Shown piece by piece: positions 1 through 11,066 of a stretch of DNA of 64,000 nt. The translations under genes were made by a program, and so were the position numbers. The stretch is from Leucaena leucocephala (lineage: Eukaryota; Streptophyta; Magnoliopsida; Fabales; Fabaceae), in NCBI GenBank assembly GCA_037074615.1, contig CM073518.1, forward strand, positions 8,556,001 through 8,620,000, read 5' to 3'. Under the pieces are notes generated by a model. The model had not been told where the DNA came from. It saw only the letters and a program-made list of their open reading frames with translations, and did no database searches. Position 1 is the first letter of the stretch. Each line of letters starts with the position of its first letter.

Positions 1-1474
1 ATATACACCTTAGAGAGAACTCAACTTTCTTCCATGAAAACCCTAAGTTCAAGCTCCCAAATCAAAGGAAAATAAGCCAGGGTAGATTGCTTACCTTTAA
101 TCTCTAGCTTGCTTGAACTTTAGACCTTGAATTCTTTTTTGTCTTGGCTTGAGTTTTCATTTTTCTATAGTTTTCCCAAGGGTTCTTGTGCTCACGGTTT
201 TGAGCAGAATGGGTGGGGTATTTATAGGCAAATTCCATGGAAAATGAATGGCCAAGATCACTTTGTGCACTATTTGATCTAATGGCTCACATTTATTCTT
301 GGATTAACTTTTCTCAAAAGCTAATTATGACATCATCCATGACATCATCAAGGGACAACTCATAGGGACATGTGGAAAAATTCCAAGGGAGAGAAGCTTC
401 TAGAAAAATTCCAGTCCAATCCAGTACCGGCTCAGTCCGATTCCCCAAAAACCAGACTGTTTTATAAATCTAATTTTTCTGAGATTCCATAATATGTTTT
501 TTGACCTTAAATCCAGTATCCGGATTCTTCCTACCATTGACATTCTTGTACTGGGTCTAAACTTAATTACAGATCCATTGGCAAATTACCAAAATACCCT
601 TGGTGCCTTTTCTTGCACTATATTAACCCTAAGGGCATAATTATCATTTCACACCTCTTTATACCTTATCAGGGCATATACTGACTCTGAGTACTCATTC
701 TTGCACTTGCTTTGGCTTTTTGGCCTGTCCAGAATGACAAAAATGCCCTCCATTCATCTCTTGTACATTATTATAACCTAGGGGTATTTTCGTAATTTCA
801 CATTTTTCGGGATTCCTCTGGACACTGGCCCACATAACTGTTCAGTTACCTTATTGGGCCTTTGTGACGCCATTTTGGGCCTTGTCCACTACCATTATGG
901 CATAAATCCCGAGAAACCTCTCCCGGAGGTATTTACCGGGTATTTTATTACACTGTAAATTCTATTAAAAATTTTATAGGATTCCTTTTCTGATCCTGTC
1001 ATTTTTATAAATTCTGATATTAATTATAAGAATTTATTGTAAAGCTTTATTTGATTCTGAGTCTGAGAAATATTGTAATAATTTTTCCTAACTTCAAAAA
1101 TTTATATCAATTTTTCGGGACCTCAAATCGAAATTCTGTGTCGTGTCAAACTAACCGGAATAATTTTCTCTAGCTACTAGTAAAATCAAAATTCTGTTTT
1201 ATAAATTCTCAACTTTCTCATAATTACACTTTGGCCCCTTGAATTTTTGATAAATTACATTTAGGTCCTTAAACTTTTGATAATTACACTTAATGGCCTA
1301 AAGTTTATGTCTACTTTACATTTTGCACCATGGAACTTTTATTCTTTTCAATTTAGTCCCTCTTCTTTAAACCTTCATCTAATCATTCTTTTCTTTTCCA
1401 TTCATCATCACAATCCTTTCCAAACCTCTTTCCTCTATTAGTATTATATAGATAGGGAAAAATTAGGATATGAC
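1..1474 (-). mobile_element. LTR fragment, chromovirus-type family related to elements B and C
   Basis: Only the inner end of this LTR is in the window. It shares long stretches with the LTRs of elements B and C: the CT-rich and TATA region, the phrase around 585-650 that pairs a CCAAAATACCC arm with a GGGCATAATTAT arm, and the tail ending GGATATGACA at 1474, where intact relatives end GGATATTACA. The LTR is read on the minus strand, so it would begin TGTCATATCC. The mutated terminus and scattered substitutions suggest an old copy. Its partner LTR, if any, lies outside the window or has been lost, so solo LTR or element remnant cannot be decided. Confidence 0.8.
219..226 (-). promoter_or_regulatory. 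TATA box of LTR fragment
   Basis: The plus strand reads TATTTATA, so the minus strand has TATAAATA, followed by a C-run. The same box occurs at the same place in every related LTR in the window. On the element's own strand it is followed by a purine-rich leader. Confidence 0.6.
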
Positions 1475-2322
1475 AGGCACCAAACCTTTGCAACTTTGAA
1501 TGCCTTCTTGATATTTTCACCTTTTGAACCAGTGGTTACATATCGAGCATCGTTGTAGCTTGTTAATTCTCCTATAATGATTTCAAGATATTTCTTACAT
1601 GGAGATGGTTAGCATCTTCAAGAAACCTTTCCAACTAAGATATTTTCTAGTTTAATCATGGAAGGGATCATATGAATAACTCATCATCAAAGCATAATAA
1701 ATTGACAGTGAATGCATATGAATTATATTAGGAGATAAGCTTTATGAGATAAGATACACATGTGAATGTGAAGCTCCCCTTAATCAATGCAAGATATGAA
1801 GAAAATATTAAAATAGAGTTGACAGCTCCCCCTTAATAGTACAGTTGGTTGAAGCTTGGAAGAAGAGAGACCTTGCTAGCTTCTAATGCTACAAAAAATA
1901 AATTTCTTTGGTACTCAATGCTTATTGAGTCCAAGAGGTTAGATAGAGCAATTTTGTTTAGTACCAAATATTGGTGACAGATCATTGTACCTTCAAAGTA
2001 AATCATTTGCTCTAAAATTCTTTTGAATATAATAAAATGATAAAATATTTGAAGAATAAAGTCTATCTCTATAATGTAGAAACTTTAAAGAAATAATGTT
2101 TCTTTTGGAATAAGGTTTTTATACAATTTCTCAAGGATTTGATAAAGATAGATGCCTCAGTCGAAAAACACATACTAGTTGAACTGGAATCAACTAAAGC
2201 AATCAAATGAGGTTTTTCAAATCAGTTTTATGCAGTAAATTGATTTTCAAATAAAGTATCTGAAATTTTTTAAAATCAAAACGATTTGATGCATAAACTT
2301 GAAATATAATTTTGGATTGTGC

Positions 2323-2611
2323 ATTAATCGATTATTTGTTCGATTAATATTCATTAATCAATCAGTCAATCGATTAATTTCACATATAAGCACACATATC
2401 AATATTTAATATTAATTAATTGATTAGGTGTTCGATTAATCAAAATCAAACGAATTGTTAATCGATTAACTCTATAAAAATGAAATCATTTAACATATTT
2501 ATCACTGATTAATCGATTAGATGTTCGATTAATCTCAATTAATAGAACATTTGATCGATTAATTCTATAAAACATAACCACAGACATACATTAGTCGATC
2601 AATTAATTGAT
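2323..2611. repeat. Tandem array of ATCGAT palindromes, period 92-93 bp
   Basis: Three copies begin at about 2323, 2415 and 2508. Within each, ATCGAT-type hexamers (ATCGAT, ATTGAT, TTCGAT) start at constant offsets: 2327, 2339, 2369; then 2419, 2431, 2461; then 2512, 2524, 2554. The spacings are 12 and 30 bp in every copy. A partial fourth copy keeps the 12-bp step (2594, 2606). Sequence between the motifs varies far more than the motifs themselves. The hexamers usually lie in longer palindromes such as TTAATCGATTAA. Function unknown. Confidence 0.75.
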
Positions 2612-4514
2612 TAACACACATATTTCACAAAAATAAACACAATAATAAACACAATATGATAAAATTGTTGAAGGATGAGAATGCAAACTTTTTTTGAGAA
2701 ATAATGCTTCCTTTGAAATAAAATTAATCAAAAGATGAAACTTTGAAAATATGTTTTAAAACTTGTTAAAACAAATGCTTTTGTTAAAACCATGTAAATT
2801 AGCAAATTGTAGAAAAAAAATATCAAATAGCTTTACTTTGAATGATCAAGTCGGATAACATGTTAAACATCAAAGTTAACATGTTAGAAAATTTTTCAAG
2901 AGCAAAATTCATATGGATAAGTGATAGCCAAAAAGGCTTTACATGATGAAGACTCAAAGATTTTACTCATACTTAAATACTGGATTTTTGAAAAATGATA
3001 AACTATAACCCGTTAGTCCAAATAACTATTGGGTTAAATAGGTTCCAGCGGAGAATACAAGTCATTCTGTTGAAATGATTAACACATTTTCATGCTTGGA
3101 ATAACTTAGCTAGTAAGGGATGTGCACATTAAGCATAAGAATCTTATGTATTGTAATCTTTCAGTGAGGATAGACTTGAAATTTATATAGATGATTAACT
3201 CATTAGACAGATAGTAAGTCTAACTCATTGGATAGGAGGACTCAGAAGTTCAAGCATAGAATATCACATTAAGATTAATGATCAGTATTACAAAAATATC
3301 TTCAAGATAAATTTGAAGCATTTATGAAATTTTCACTCAAAGATATTAACGTCCAACTTTGGAAAAAAAATTGAATGCTAATCAAATGCAATTATCAAAT
3401 CAAATTTATGCAAGTGAAAATATGAGTATTTTCATAATCAAGTGTATGCAATTTTTGTAGAGATCAAAATATTTGATGCATGAATTTGAAATCCAAGAAA
3501 ACTAAATTTTAGATTATGTATTACAAAAAAACTCAAAGAAAAACTATGCACAATTTTACTTTTCATCCATTTAGCAAACTAAAAATATTTTAAAAATCTT
3601 TAAAGAATTATTGCTAATAGAATACAACAAGAAACAAGTATTCATTACCCAAATATGAATTCATTTAATAAGCACAAGATTGGGTAGGAATAGATTTTAT
3701 CATCATCACTCTTGTTCTAGTGTTTACTTGATTTCTGTGTGCTGCTTACTAATTGTTCAGGTTTATGAGATTCAGCACCAGAATCAAAATCTGCTTCCTC
3801 AAGATTTGAATTTGTCTCTGTGTAGCCATCTTCTTGAGATGTAGTTTTCTCTAACTTTCTTTCCTACAATATAAATCTTTTTCTTCCATGATATCCAACT
3901 TGCTTGGATCCATCACAGTTTGGTTGTAGGAAACACAGTACTATTCATATGCTTAGAGAATATGAACAATTTAGAACAATTGAGTATAGTGAAATAAATA
4001 TGTCTTTATGCATAAAAAGAGATATTTGTTTTTTAGTTTATGTATGCATAAAGAATTGAGTTATTGAATATTGCAATTCTTCAAGTTTTTGCATGAGTAA
4101 ATAAACCTCAAATAATTGTCAAACATGCTAATGCAGGAGGTTTACTGTTGTACCTTTACCTTAGGTGCATAGAGGATTGCCTTTGCATACCTATTGCATC
4201 TTTGAATATCTTCTAACAGATGCTTGCAATGGTCTCTCAACTGTTATTAACTTTGATGCTTGAGAGATCCTCCTTGTTTTGCTCTCCTCAAGGTAATTAA
4301 TGGTATACTGTGATAGTCCATTTTTTATGCAGAACACACTCCTTGATCCTTTCTCCATTGCTTCTTATAAATAGACTTTGAGGTTGCAGTAATGGATTCT
4401 TCATGAGTTCTCCTAAGTGATGTGGCTTTCACTGATGCACAAGAGACTCTTGGATTCCCTTTTTTTAATGTACTGTGTCCATTCCTCTTAATGTTATCTT
4501 GCACATTTAAAGTA

Positions 4515-4702
4515 CTAGAAGGATATTTTGGTACCTATTTGAACTTTGGGTCCTTGAGTATTAGTTTTGGACCTTGATTGTCTATTAGGAACCTAAATAA
4601 GTTTATTTCTCATATTAGAATTTCTTCTAATATAACAAGTGTAAGAAATATGACCTGGTTTACTATAATAATTGAAGACAACAGGATGATACGCTTTTGT
4701 AG
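4515..4702 (-). pseudogene. Decayed Ty1/copia gag trace (zinc-knuckle region)
   Basis: On the minus strand one frame contains SKPGHISYTC, which resembles the second half of a CCHC zinc knuckle as found in copia gag proteins of the SIRE type. The two leading cysteines are not present; the positions read as Tyr or Phe. Stops lie on both sides. Element A is inserted just upstream of it. The match rests on one short motif, so the assignment is weak. Confidence 0.35.
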
Positions 4703-4707
4703 TATAT
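4703..4707. repeat. Target site duplication of element A, left copy (TATAT)
   Basis: TATAT directly before the LTR end at 4708 is repeated at 49798-49802 directly after the other LTR, 45 kb away. This proves that the two LTRs belong to one insertion. Confidence 0.9.
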
Positions 4708-6288
4708 TGATAACTGTCGTTTCTAGTTATCAAACACAACTAAGCTAACCAATAGTAAGTGGAGGCTAACCTAGGTTAGATCACAAGGAGCTACTGAATG
4801 TTAGAGTTCCTAATCAATCTATAGAGCCACAATTTATCAAGTTAAGCAGATGAGTTATGTTTTGGACTATCAACTAACTTTAGAAAGTAAATCTATTCTA
4901 TTGTTTATGTTTTTATGTGATTAGATGAATAAATGATGACAAGTGTGTTCCCTTGGAGATTACCTTACCTTCATTATCCACAGGATATCAAGAGTTAATC
5001 AATTGAATTAGAATAGGTTAGCTAACAACTCGCTAGCTAAATCTCAATCAAATCTACAACTCACAGACATTGAATAGAGAATAGGAATCATTCAACTCAG
5101 AGATAATAGAATATGTGTATTAATCAAAAGATCATTAATGTAGGAAGAAGGAATCCAACTCAGTTCTTAATTCCTTGTTATCTATTACTCTAATTGAATC
5201 AATAAACCAGAAATAAACATATCAACTTGATACAATTAAATCTGATTTAAAGACTCCATAACACTCCCTGTTTCAGCTCAAGGACTCTAGTGTGGTGTCA
5301 TCTCCAAGGAAGCACAGTAGCTCAGCATTGCATTGCTATATGAACTCCAGCAGCAAACATCGTTACAGCAGTAGCAGTCATATAGAAATGGAGGGAGAAA
5401 CTAAATATGATGAACTGCAGAACTCTCCTCTGGTTCTATTAACTAGAACAGAGCAGAGTTGCAGAAGAGAAATGAGAATGGAGAAGAAAGAGATGGTGTG
5501 TGCGTGAAACTGGAATCTGGATGGAATGAATGGAATGATGCGTGTGTATGGTATATCAGAATTGTATGGCAGAATGTATGGGGATATATCGGATGATGAA
5601 TGATGTGCTTATGATATGATATATAGGAAGTCCGAAATGCATGAGTGAATCCATGGAGCTATCCAAATGCCCTCCATCTCCAGCTGTCATCACATGATCT
5701 GGTATTCTATTCAGCACATGCTTCCCACTTGCTGTTGGCAACTTGCTCATTCTGTTCAAATGGAGTGTTTTAATGTGTACAGTGCGCGCGAGAACAGTGC
5801 CAGATGTGTGGAGTTTATTTCTGTTGCTGCACATGTTTGATATCCCACTTGCAATCTGTTAAGTCCAGCTATGCAATCCATCCCATGCTTAAATCACCTT
5901 TCTGTCCAGCTGTCTCTTCTGTCATTCGCTGATTGATTTCTGCATTTAAAGTTTGGTCGCGACCTTATATACATAAGGTCGCGACTAATATTTACAGAGA
6001 ACGCTTCTTCTTTGCTGATTGAAGTTTGGTCGTGACTTTGAATCAATAAGGTCGCGACTTGAGTTAACAGGAAAGCTCTACTTTGCTGATTGATTGTTGT
6101 GTTGACTGGAAATGGATATTTAATAGATTATTTATCCAATTAAGCACTAAAATCACATCATTTAAATTCCCATTTGTCCAATTTCATATTATTAACTAAT
6201 TTGCTCAATATAGTAGTAAATGTGGATAAGAATCAATAATAAACTCTCTTTTAACATATTAAAAATCAGTACAAATATGAGTTTGCCA
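4708..6288 (-). repeat. 3' LTR of element A
   Basis: It matches 48224-49797 along its length. On the minus strand it begins TGGCAAACTC and ends GTTATCA. It carries two pairs of the GTCGCGAC palindrome, at 5956/5978 and 6029/6051, each pair 22 bp apart. A TATA-like box lies near 5618. Small substitutions and a few indels separate the two LTRs, so the insertion is not recent. Short ORFs shared by both LTR copies show no domain and are not taken as genes. Confidence 0.92.
5618..5625 (-). promoter_or_regulatory. Probable TATA box, element A 3' LTR
   Basis: The minus strand reads TATATATC after CTTCC. The box is conserved in the 5' LTR at 49127-49134, where it would drive transcription of the element. 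Confidence 0.45.
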
Positions 6289-6304
6289 ATTCCCCCACAC
6301 TTAG
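6289..6304 (-). other. Polypurine tract of element A
   Basis: The minus strand reads CTAAGTGTGGGGGAAT and abuts the 3' LTR. This is the plus-strand DNA priming site for reverse transcription. The same core occurs at the 3' LTR of element D. Confidence 0.85.
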
Positions 6305-7485
6305 CTTTTGCACTCCGAGCAAAATTATGGATCAAAACTGAATTTAAACACACATGTTCAAAACAATTAGCAAAATAGATTTAGCATGAGTTCTTGCAAT
6401 CATTAATCTTTCCCTTTAATTGGCAACAATCCAAGCTAATCTCATATCAATCAAAGAATCTAACTCATGCAATTCAATCATAGTAAGCAATTGGGTTGAG
6501 ATTTCCTCACAAGATAAAGTGTTTCACTCCCTCTCATATCAAGGTAATTTCACTCAACCATCTAGCTTAGGCTTCCCATAGGCTTATAACCATCCTACAT
6601 CTCTACCACTGAATGCCATAAGGGTTATGAATCAAAGGGTCTTTATTAAGGTTGTAATGTTGGAAAGGTTAGATGATGAAATGGAAATGCATGTCAATGA
6701 TTAATGAAATACTGTACATAGTCAAAGTTTCAATCATGCAGCTGCAAATCACAATCTAATTCTTTTTATACTAGTTGAATAGCAATTTTTGCATCTGGGT
6801 TTTCTTTTCTTTCCTCTATCTTTCTATTTTCTTTATACTTTTCTTTTTCTTTTCTCTGTATATTTTTTTTCTTTTGTTTTCATTTTCTTGAACCAGATAG
6901 CAAATGTATTTCAATTTAGGTATTCAACAAGTAATTGCATCTTCACAATTAAAGACTTACTGCAGCAACAACTATTTTGCACAGAATTCATTAATCAAGG
7001 ATGGAATTAAAAGAAAATGAAGGTCTCAAAGGGGTAAAGCAAAGGATTTCATATTTATGTGGTTTCTGTTTGGTCTAAGAGGGTTTGGAAAGAAATGCCC
7101 TTATCATTTTCATAATCCCATGGAGCTAATGTGGTTTTGAATCAAGGATTGAGACAAGTCCTATAAAGTTACCAAGCTAGATGGTGTCACACAATGCAAA
7201 GGAGTATATGCTGAAGGCTCAAAATGCTTCCATCTGGCTTACTCTCCCTAATCAACTCACATGACTAGAATGCATGAATTTTAAACAAAGTACATGAGAT
7301 GAATCATTCATGATGCACAATTTCCAGTAGTGAATTAATGAAACAAGCAACTAATACTTCATCAAACTTGCCAATGTTCAAAGTATATGTGTTCAAAGTT
7401 CAATTCAGATCCATGATAGTTAATTCCAAAGACTAAGCAATAACCAAAACGCAGTAGAAGGAATTTTCAGCAAAAGATAGATTTT
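6305..7485 (-). other. Noncoding 3' region of element A with purine-rich tract
   Basis: No ORF with a recognisable domain. Positions 6795-6895 are almost pure pyrimidine on the plus strand, so A/G-rich on the element's strand. Element D has a similar A-rich tract about 0.5 kb before its 3' LTR (28345-28420). Athila elements may carry an env-like gene here; none is visible. Confidence 0.6.
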
Positions 7486-7970
7486 AGTCGCCACAAAAGG
7501 GTCATAAAGTCGCTACTGTTTTACACAGAGAATATTGGTCGCGATATAAATGTACAATGGTCGCCACTACAAATCACCGAGAGTAAACATGTCAAACACA
7601 TATGTTCTAGTCGCGACCTAATGATAATTCAATTGCGACCAAAATTCCCAGAGAGTAACAGTCACGACAAAGATTGACATTGGTCGCAACTCAAAATCAC
7701 CGAGAGTAACGCTGTTAAACACACATTTCCTAGTCGAGACCACATGACAACTTAATCGTGACGGTTATTCACAGAGAGCTCTAGTCGCGACAAAGATAAA
7801 GCACAGACCACGACTAAACATCACAGATGGGTAAACATTAGAGAATATGAACTTTCGGTTGCCACAAAAGTAATCATTAGTCAGGACTAATTTTCACAGA
7901 GAAGAGATTTTGACAATTTGAACACATTAGTCGCGACATAAACAGCATGAGGTCGCGACCTAAATACAAA
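7486..7970 (-). repeat. Decayed GTCGCGAC paired-palindrome array, 3' array of element A
   Basis: Motifs are mostly degenerate (GTCGCGAT, GTCGCCAC, ATTGCGAC, GTCACGAC, GTCGCAAC, ATCGTGAC), yet almost every pair keeps a 22-bp start-to-start distance: six of the seven clear pairs I measured by eye, the other 23. After each pair follows a CACAGAGAG-like block, as in the 5' leader array. The last pair (7930 and 7952) is intact. Most motif changes are C-to-T or G-to-A at CG dinucleotides, as expected from methylcytosine decay. Confidence 0.85.
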
Positions 7971-8012
7971 ATCATAGCAAATATCTGATTTTTATTTGCC
8001 CATGAAGTTCAT

Positions 8013-8029
8013 CCTCCCCCACACTTAAA
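8013..8029 (-). other. Internal polypurine-like tract, element A
   Basis: The minus strand reads TTTAAGTGTGGGGGAGG, the same core as the 3' polypurine tract at 6289. A further copy, CGTGTGGGGGAGG, is at 8158-8170. Element D has an equivalent internal copy at 27297. Possibly a second plus-strand priming site; possibly a relic. Confidence 0.55.
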
Positions 8030-8391
8030 TTCTATATTGTCCACAATGTGAAGAAGCAATGAACATATACAAAGGCAGCAATAATGATCATGATAACACT
8101 AAACTAAAATCTTTGATTTATTCATGGGATTATTTATCTATCCTACTAACTTGGTCTCCTCCCCCACACGTAATCAACAAATATAGCTCAAGTATATAAT
8201 AAAACTGATGAAAGCAGACTATTGTAAGTGGAGAAACAAGGATGGAGACAACCTGACTGTTATGGGGGCTTGAAATTCTCCTTGTACAGCTTCAATAAGT
8301 GGCTATTGACCTGAAGTACTGTACCATCTGCTTCATCCATCAATTCAATTGTTCCATAATCATGGACCTTAGTCACCACATATGGACCATC

Positions 8392-9413
8392 CTATCTTGT
8401 AGCAAGTTTTCCAGGTTTGAAATTATATCTAGCCTTAAATCTCAGAACCTTATCTCCAATATGAAACTCCTTGCGTAAAATCTGCTTATCATGAATAAGC
8501 TTGGCTTTCTCTTTGTAGATTCTGGAATTCTCATAGGCATCCAGTCTTATTTCTTCTAATTCATGAATCTGCAGCATTCTTTCTTCTCCAGCAGTGTCAA
8601 AATCCATGTTACAAGCTTTAATTACCCAGAATGCTTTGTGTTCAACTTCTACTGGTAGATGACATGTTTTACCATAGACCATTCGGTATGGGGACATCTC
8701 AAGTGGTGTCTTATGAGCTGTTCTGTATGCCCCTACAAAGCTTTATCTAATCTTATAATCTAATCTTTCCTTGAGGGTCTTACTATTCTTTCCATAATCC
8801 TTTTAATAGCTTTGTTAGAATTCTCAGCTTGACCATTTGTTTGAGGATGATAAGCTGTTGAAACTTTATGCTTGATCCCAAACTTGGCAAATAACCCTCC
8901 TAAAATCTTATTACAGAAATGAGAGCCTTGATTACTCACTATAGCTCTTGGAATACCAAACCTTGAAAAGATGTTTGACTTCAGAAATTTTGAAACTGTC
9001 ACTACATCATCCTTTCTTGTTGGTACAGCTTCCACCCATCTTGATAGATAATCCACAGCTAACAGAATATATGCATAACCAAAAGATGGTGGAAATGGCC
9101 CTATGAAGTCGATGCCCCATACTTCAAACACCTCACTGAACAGCATAGGCTTCTGAGGCATTTCATGTCTCTTAGTCAGTCCACCAAAATGTTGACAACT
9201 GTCACAAGCTTTGCAGTATTCATAGCAATCCTTGAACATCTGTGGCCAATAAAAACCAGCATCCAAAATCTTTCTGGAAGTCTTCTTTGCACTGAAATAT
9301 CCTCCGCAAACAGAAGAATGGCATGCTGTAAGAATGATATATACTACTTCACTCGGCACACATCTTCTTATAACTTGATCACTGTATATTTTCCATAGGA
9401 TGGGTGTTCCCAA
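8392..9413 (-). pseudogene. Integrase of element A, disrupted
   Basis: Two frames (9413-8760 and 8697-8392) together cover an Athila integrase. Integrase joins the cDNA to host DNA. The zinc-binding N-terminus is damaged: it keeps its two C-terminal cysteines (CKACDSC), but the second histidine position reads Tyr. In the catalytic core the first Asp is present (GIDFIGPF). The second catalytic residue is Asn (SNQGSHF; codon at 8931-8933). A Glu follows in NGQAEN. The tail GKTCHLPVE is the Athila hallmark. A frameshift near 8700-8760 separates core and tail. Frameshift plus lost Asp mean it is inactive. Confidence 0.9.
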
Positions 9414-10831
9414 ATATAAAATTTCACCTCATGCTTGATCTTCTGGCCCTGGAAATGAGATAAAGAAGGTGAGATTAGACCAATAACAATATAGTTCACT
9501 ATGTGGCAGTACCAAAGTGTAATTACAGAAATCACAGAAACAGAATAATCTCTAGATGTATCACAAATGATGTCAGAATCTAATACTCCCCTTGTATTTT
9601 CAGGCAATCTGCTCAAATGGTCAGCTACCATATTTTCTGCTCCAATTCTGTCCCTTATCTCCATATCAAATTCTTGGATTAGTAGCATCCATCTTAAGAG
9701 TCTAGGTTTGGATTGTGGCTTTTTGAACAAGAACTTTACAGCAGCATGGTCAGTGTATATGATAACTTTAGAACTCAAAAGATAAGATCTGAATTTGTCA
9801 AGTGCAAACACTATAGCAAAGAGTTCTTTTTCTGTAGTAGTGTAGTTCTGTTGAGCACTATTAATGTCTTAGAGGCATATGAAATGACTTTAGATAGCTT
9901 ACCATCTTTCTGTCCTAACATGGCACCTACAGATTCATTTGATGCATCACATGAAAACTCAAAATCTAAGTGCCAATTAGGTGCAACAAGTATAGGTGGT
10001 GTGATAAGCATAGTTTTAATGGTGTCAAATGCTCTCTTACAAGTATCATCAAAACAGAATTCTACATCTTTTTGCATGAGTTTAGATAGTGGAGATGCAA
10101 TCTTGCTAAAATCCTTTATGAATCTTCTATAGAATCCAGCATGCCCTAGGAATGACCTTAATTCCTTTAAAGATTTGGGATAAGGAAGAGAAGAAATAAC
10201 TTCAATTTTAGCTTTATCTACCTCAATCCCATTCTTAGATATTAAATATCCTAGAACTATGCCTTTATCTACCATAAAATGGCACTTCTCAAAATTCAGC
10301 ACAAGCCTCTTCTCAATGCATCTTGCTAAGACTTTCTCTAGACTCTCTAAACATTCATCAAAGTCCTTACCATACTCTGTAAAATCATCCATGAATACCT
10401 CCATCTTTCTCTCCAAGAATTCGCTGAATTGACATCCTGGCTCTTTAAAATGTTCCAGGAGTATTGCACAAGCCCAATGGCATCCTCCTATAGGCATAGG
10501 TACCAAATGGACATGTAAATGTAGTCTTCTCTTGATCTTCTGGTGCAATGGGTACCTGAAAATATCCTGAAAAACCATCAAGAAAGCAATAATTAGCTTT
10601 TCCAGCAAGCCTTTCCAACATTTGATCTATAAATAGTAAAGGGAAATGATCCTTCCTAGTTGCATCATTCAATTTCCTATAATCAATGCACACTCTCCAT
10701 GAATTCTGCACTCTAATGCGGATTAATTTATTCTGTTCATTCCTTACCACAGTGATACCACTCTTCTTGGGTACCACATGAACTGGACTCACCCATTCAC
10801 TTTTTTGAAATAGGGTAAATAATGCCAGCAT
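9414..10831 (-). pseudogene. Reverse transcriptase and RNase H of element A, disrupted
   Basis: The domain is spread over three frames: 10831-10445 (fingers and palm, WRVCIDYRKLN and FLDGFSGY), 10608-9811 (FMDD catalytic box at 10384-10395, then connection and the start of RNase H) and 9811-9368 (RNase H, YTDHAAVKFL and VADHLSRL). The enzyme would copy element RNA into DNA and degrade the RNA strand. Catalytic motifs persist but at least two frameshifts break the polyprotein. Confidence 0.9.
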
Positions 10832-11066
10832 TTAACAACTTAGTCACTTCTTTATTGACTACATCAGATATCAAGGGGTTTAGCCTTCTTTGTTGCTATT
10901 TAATAGGCTTAGCTCCATCATTTAACAGAATTTTATGTGTGCATACAGATGCATCTATACCAGGTATATCAGCTAGAGTCTAACCTATTGCTTTCTTATG
11001 TGTTTTTAAAATTGAAATCATTCTCTCTTCCTCATAAACAGAAAGTACATTAGCAGTTATGATAGG

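Larger units (their letters stand above)
1475..4702. other. Old AT-rich unassigned DNA, probably decayed copia-like element
   Basis: No intact gene is visible. The stretch is AT-rich with many stops in all frames. It holds the ATCGAT palindrome array at 2323-2611 and a decayed zinc-knuckle-like gag trace near 4561-4700, both listed separately. The remaining parts (1475-2322 and 2612-4560) show no motif I can name. This sequence was the target of element A, and continues on its far side at 49803-49940 and 51984-52246. Confidence 0.5.

Noticed and set aside
5292..5834. Short ORFs (71 and 92 codons) conserved between 3' and 5' LTRs of element A (also at 48807-49343)
   Set aside because: LTR copies are alike by descent from one template. 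There is no domain, and the ORFs are too short and compositionally plain.
6789..7010. 73-codon Phe-rich ORF that looks like a membrane protein
   Set aside because: Translation of a pyrimidine-rich tract; low complexity and on the strand opposite the element.
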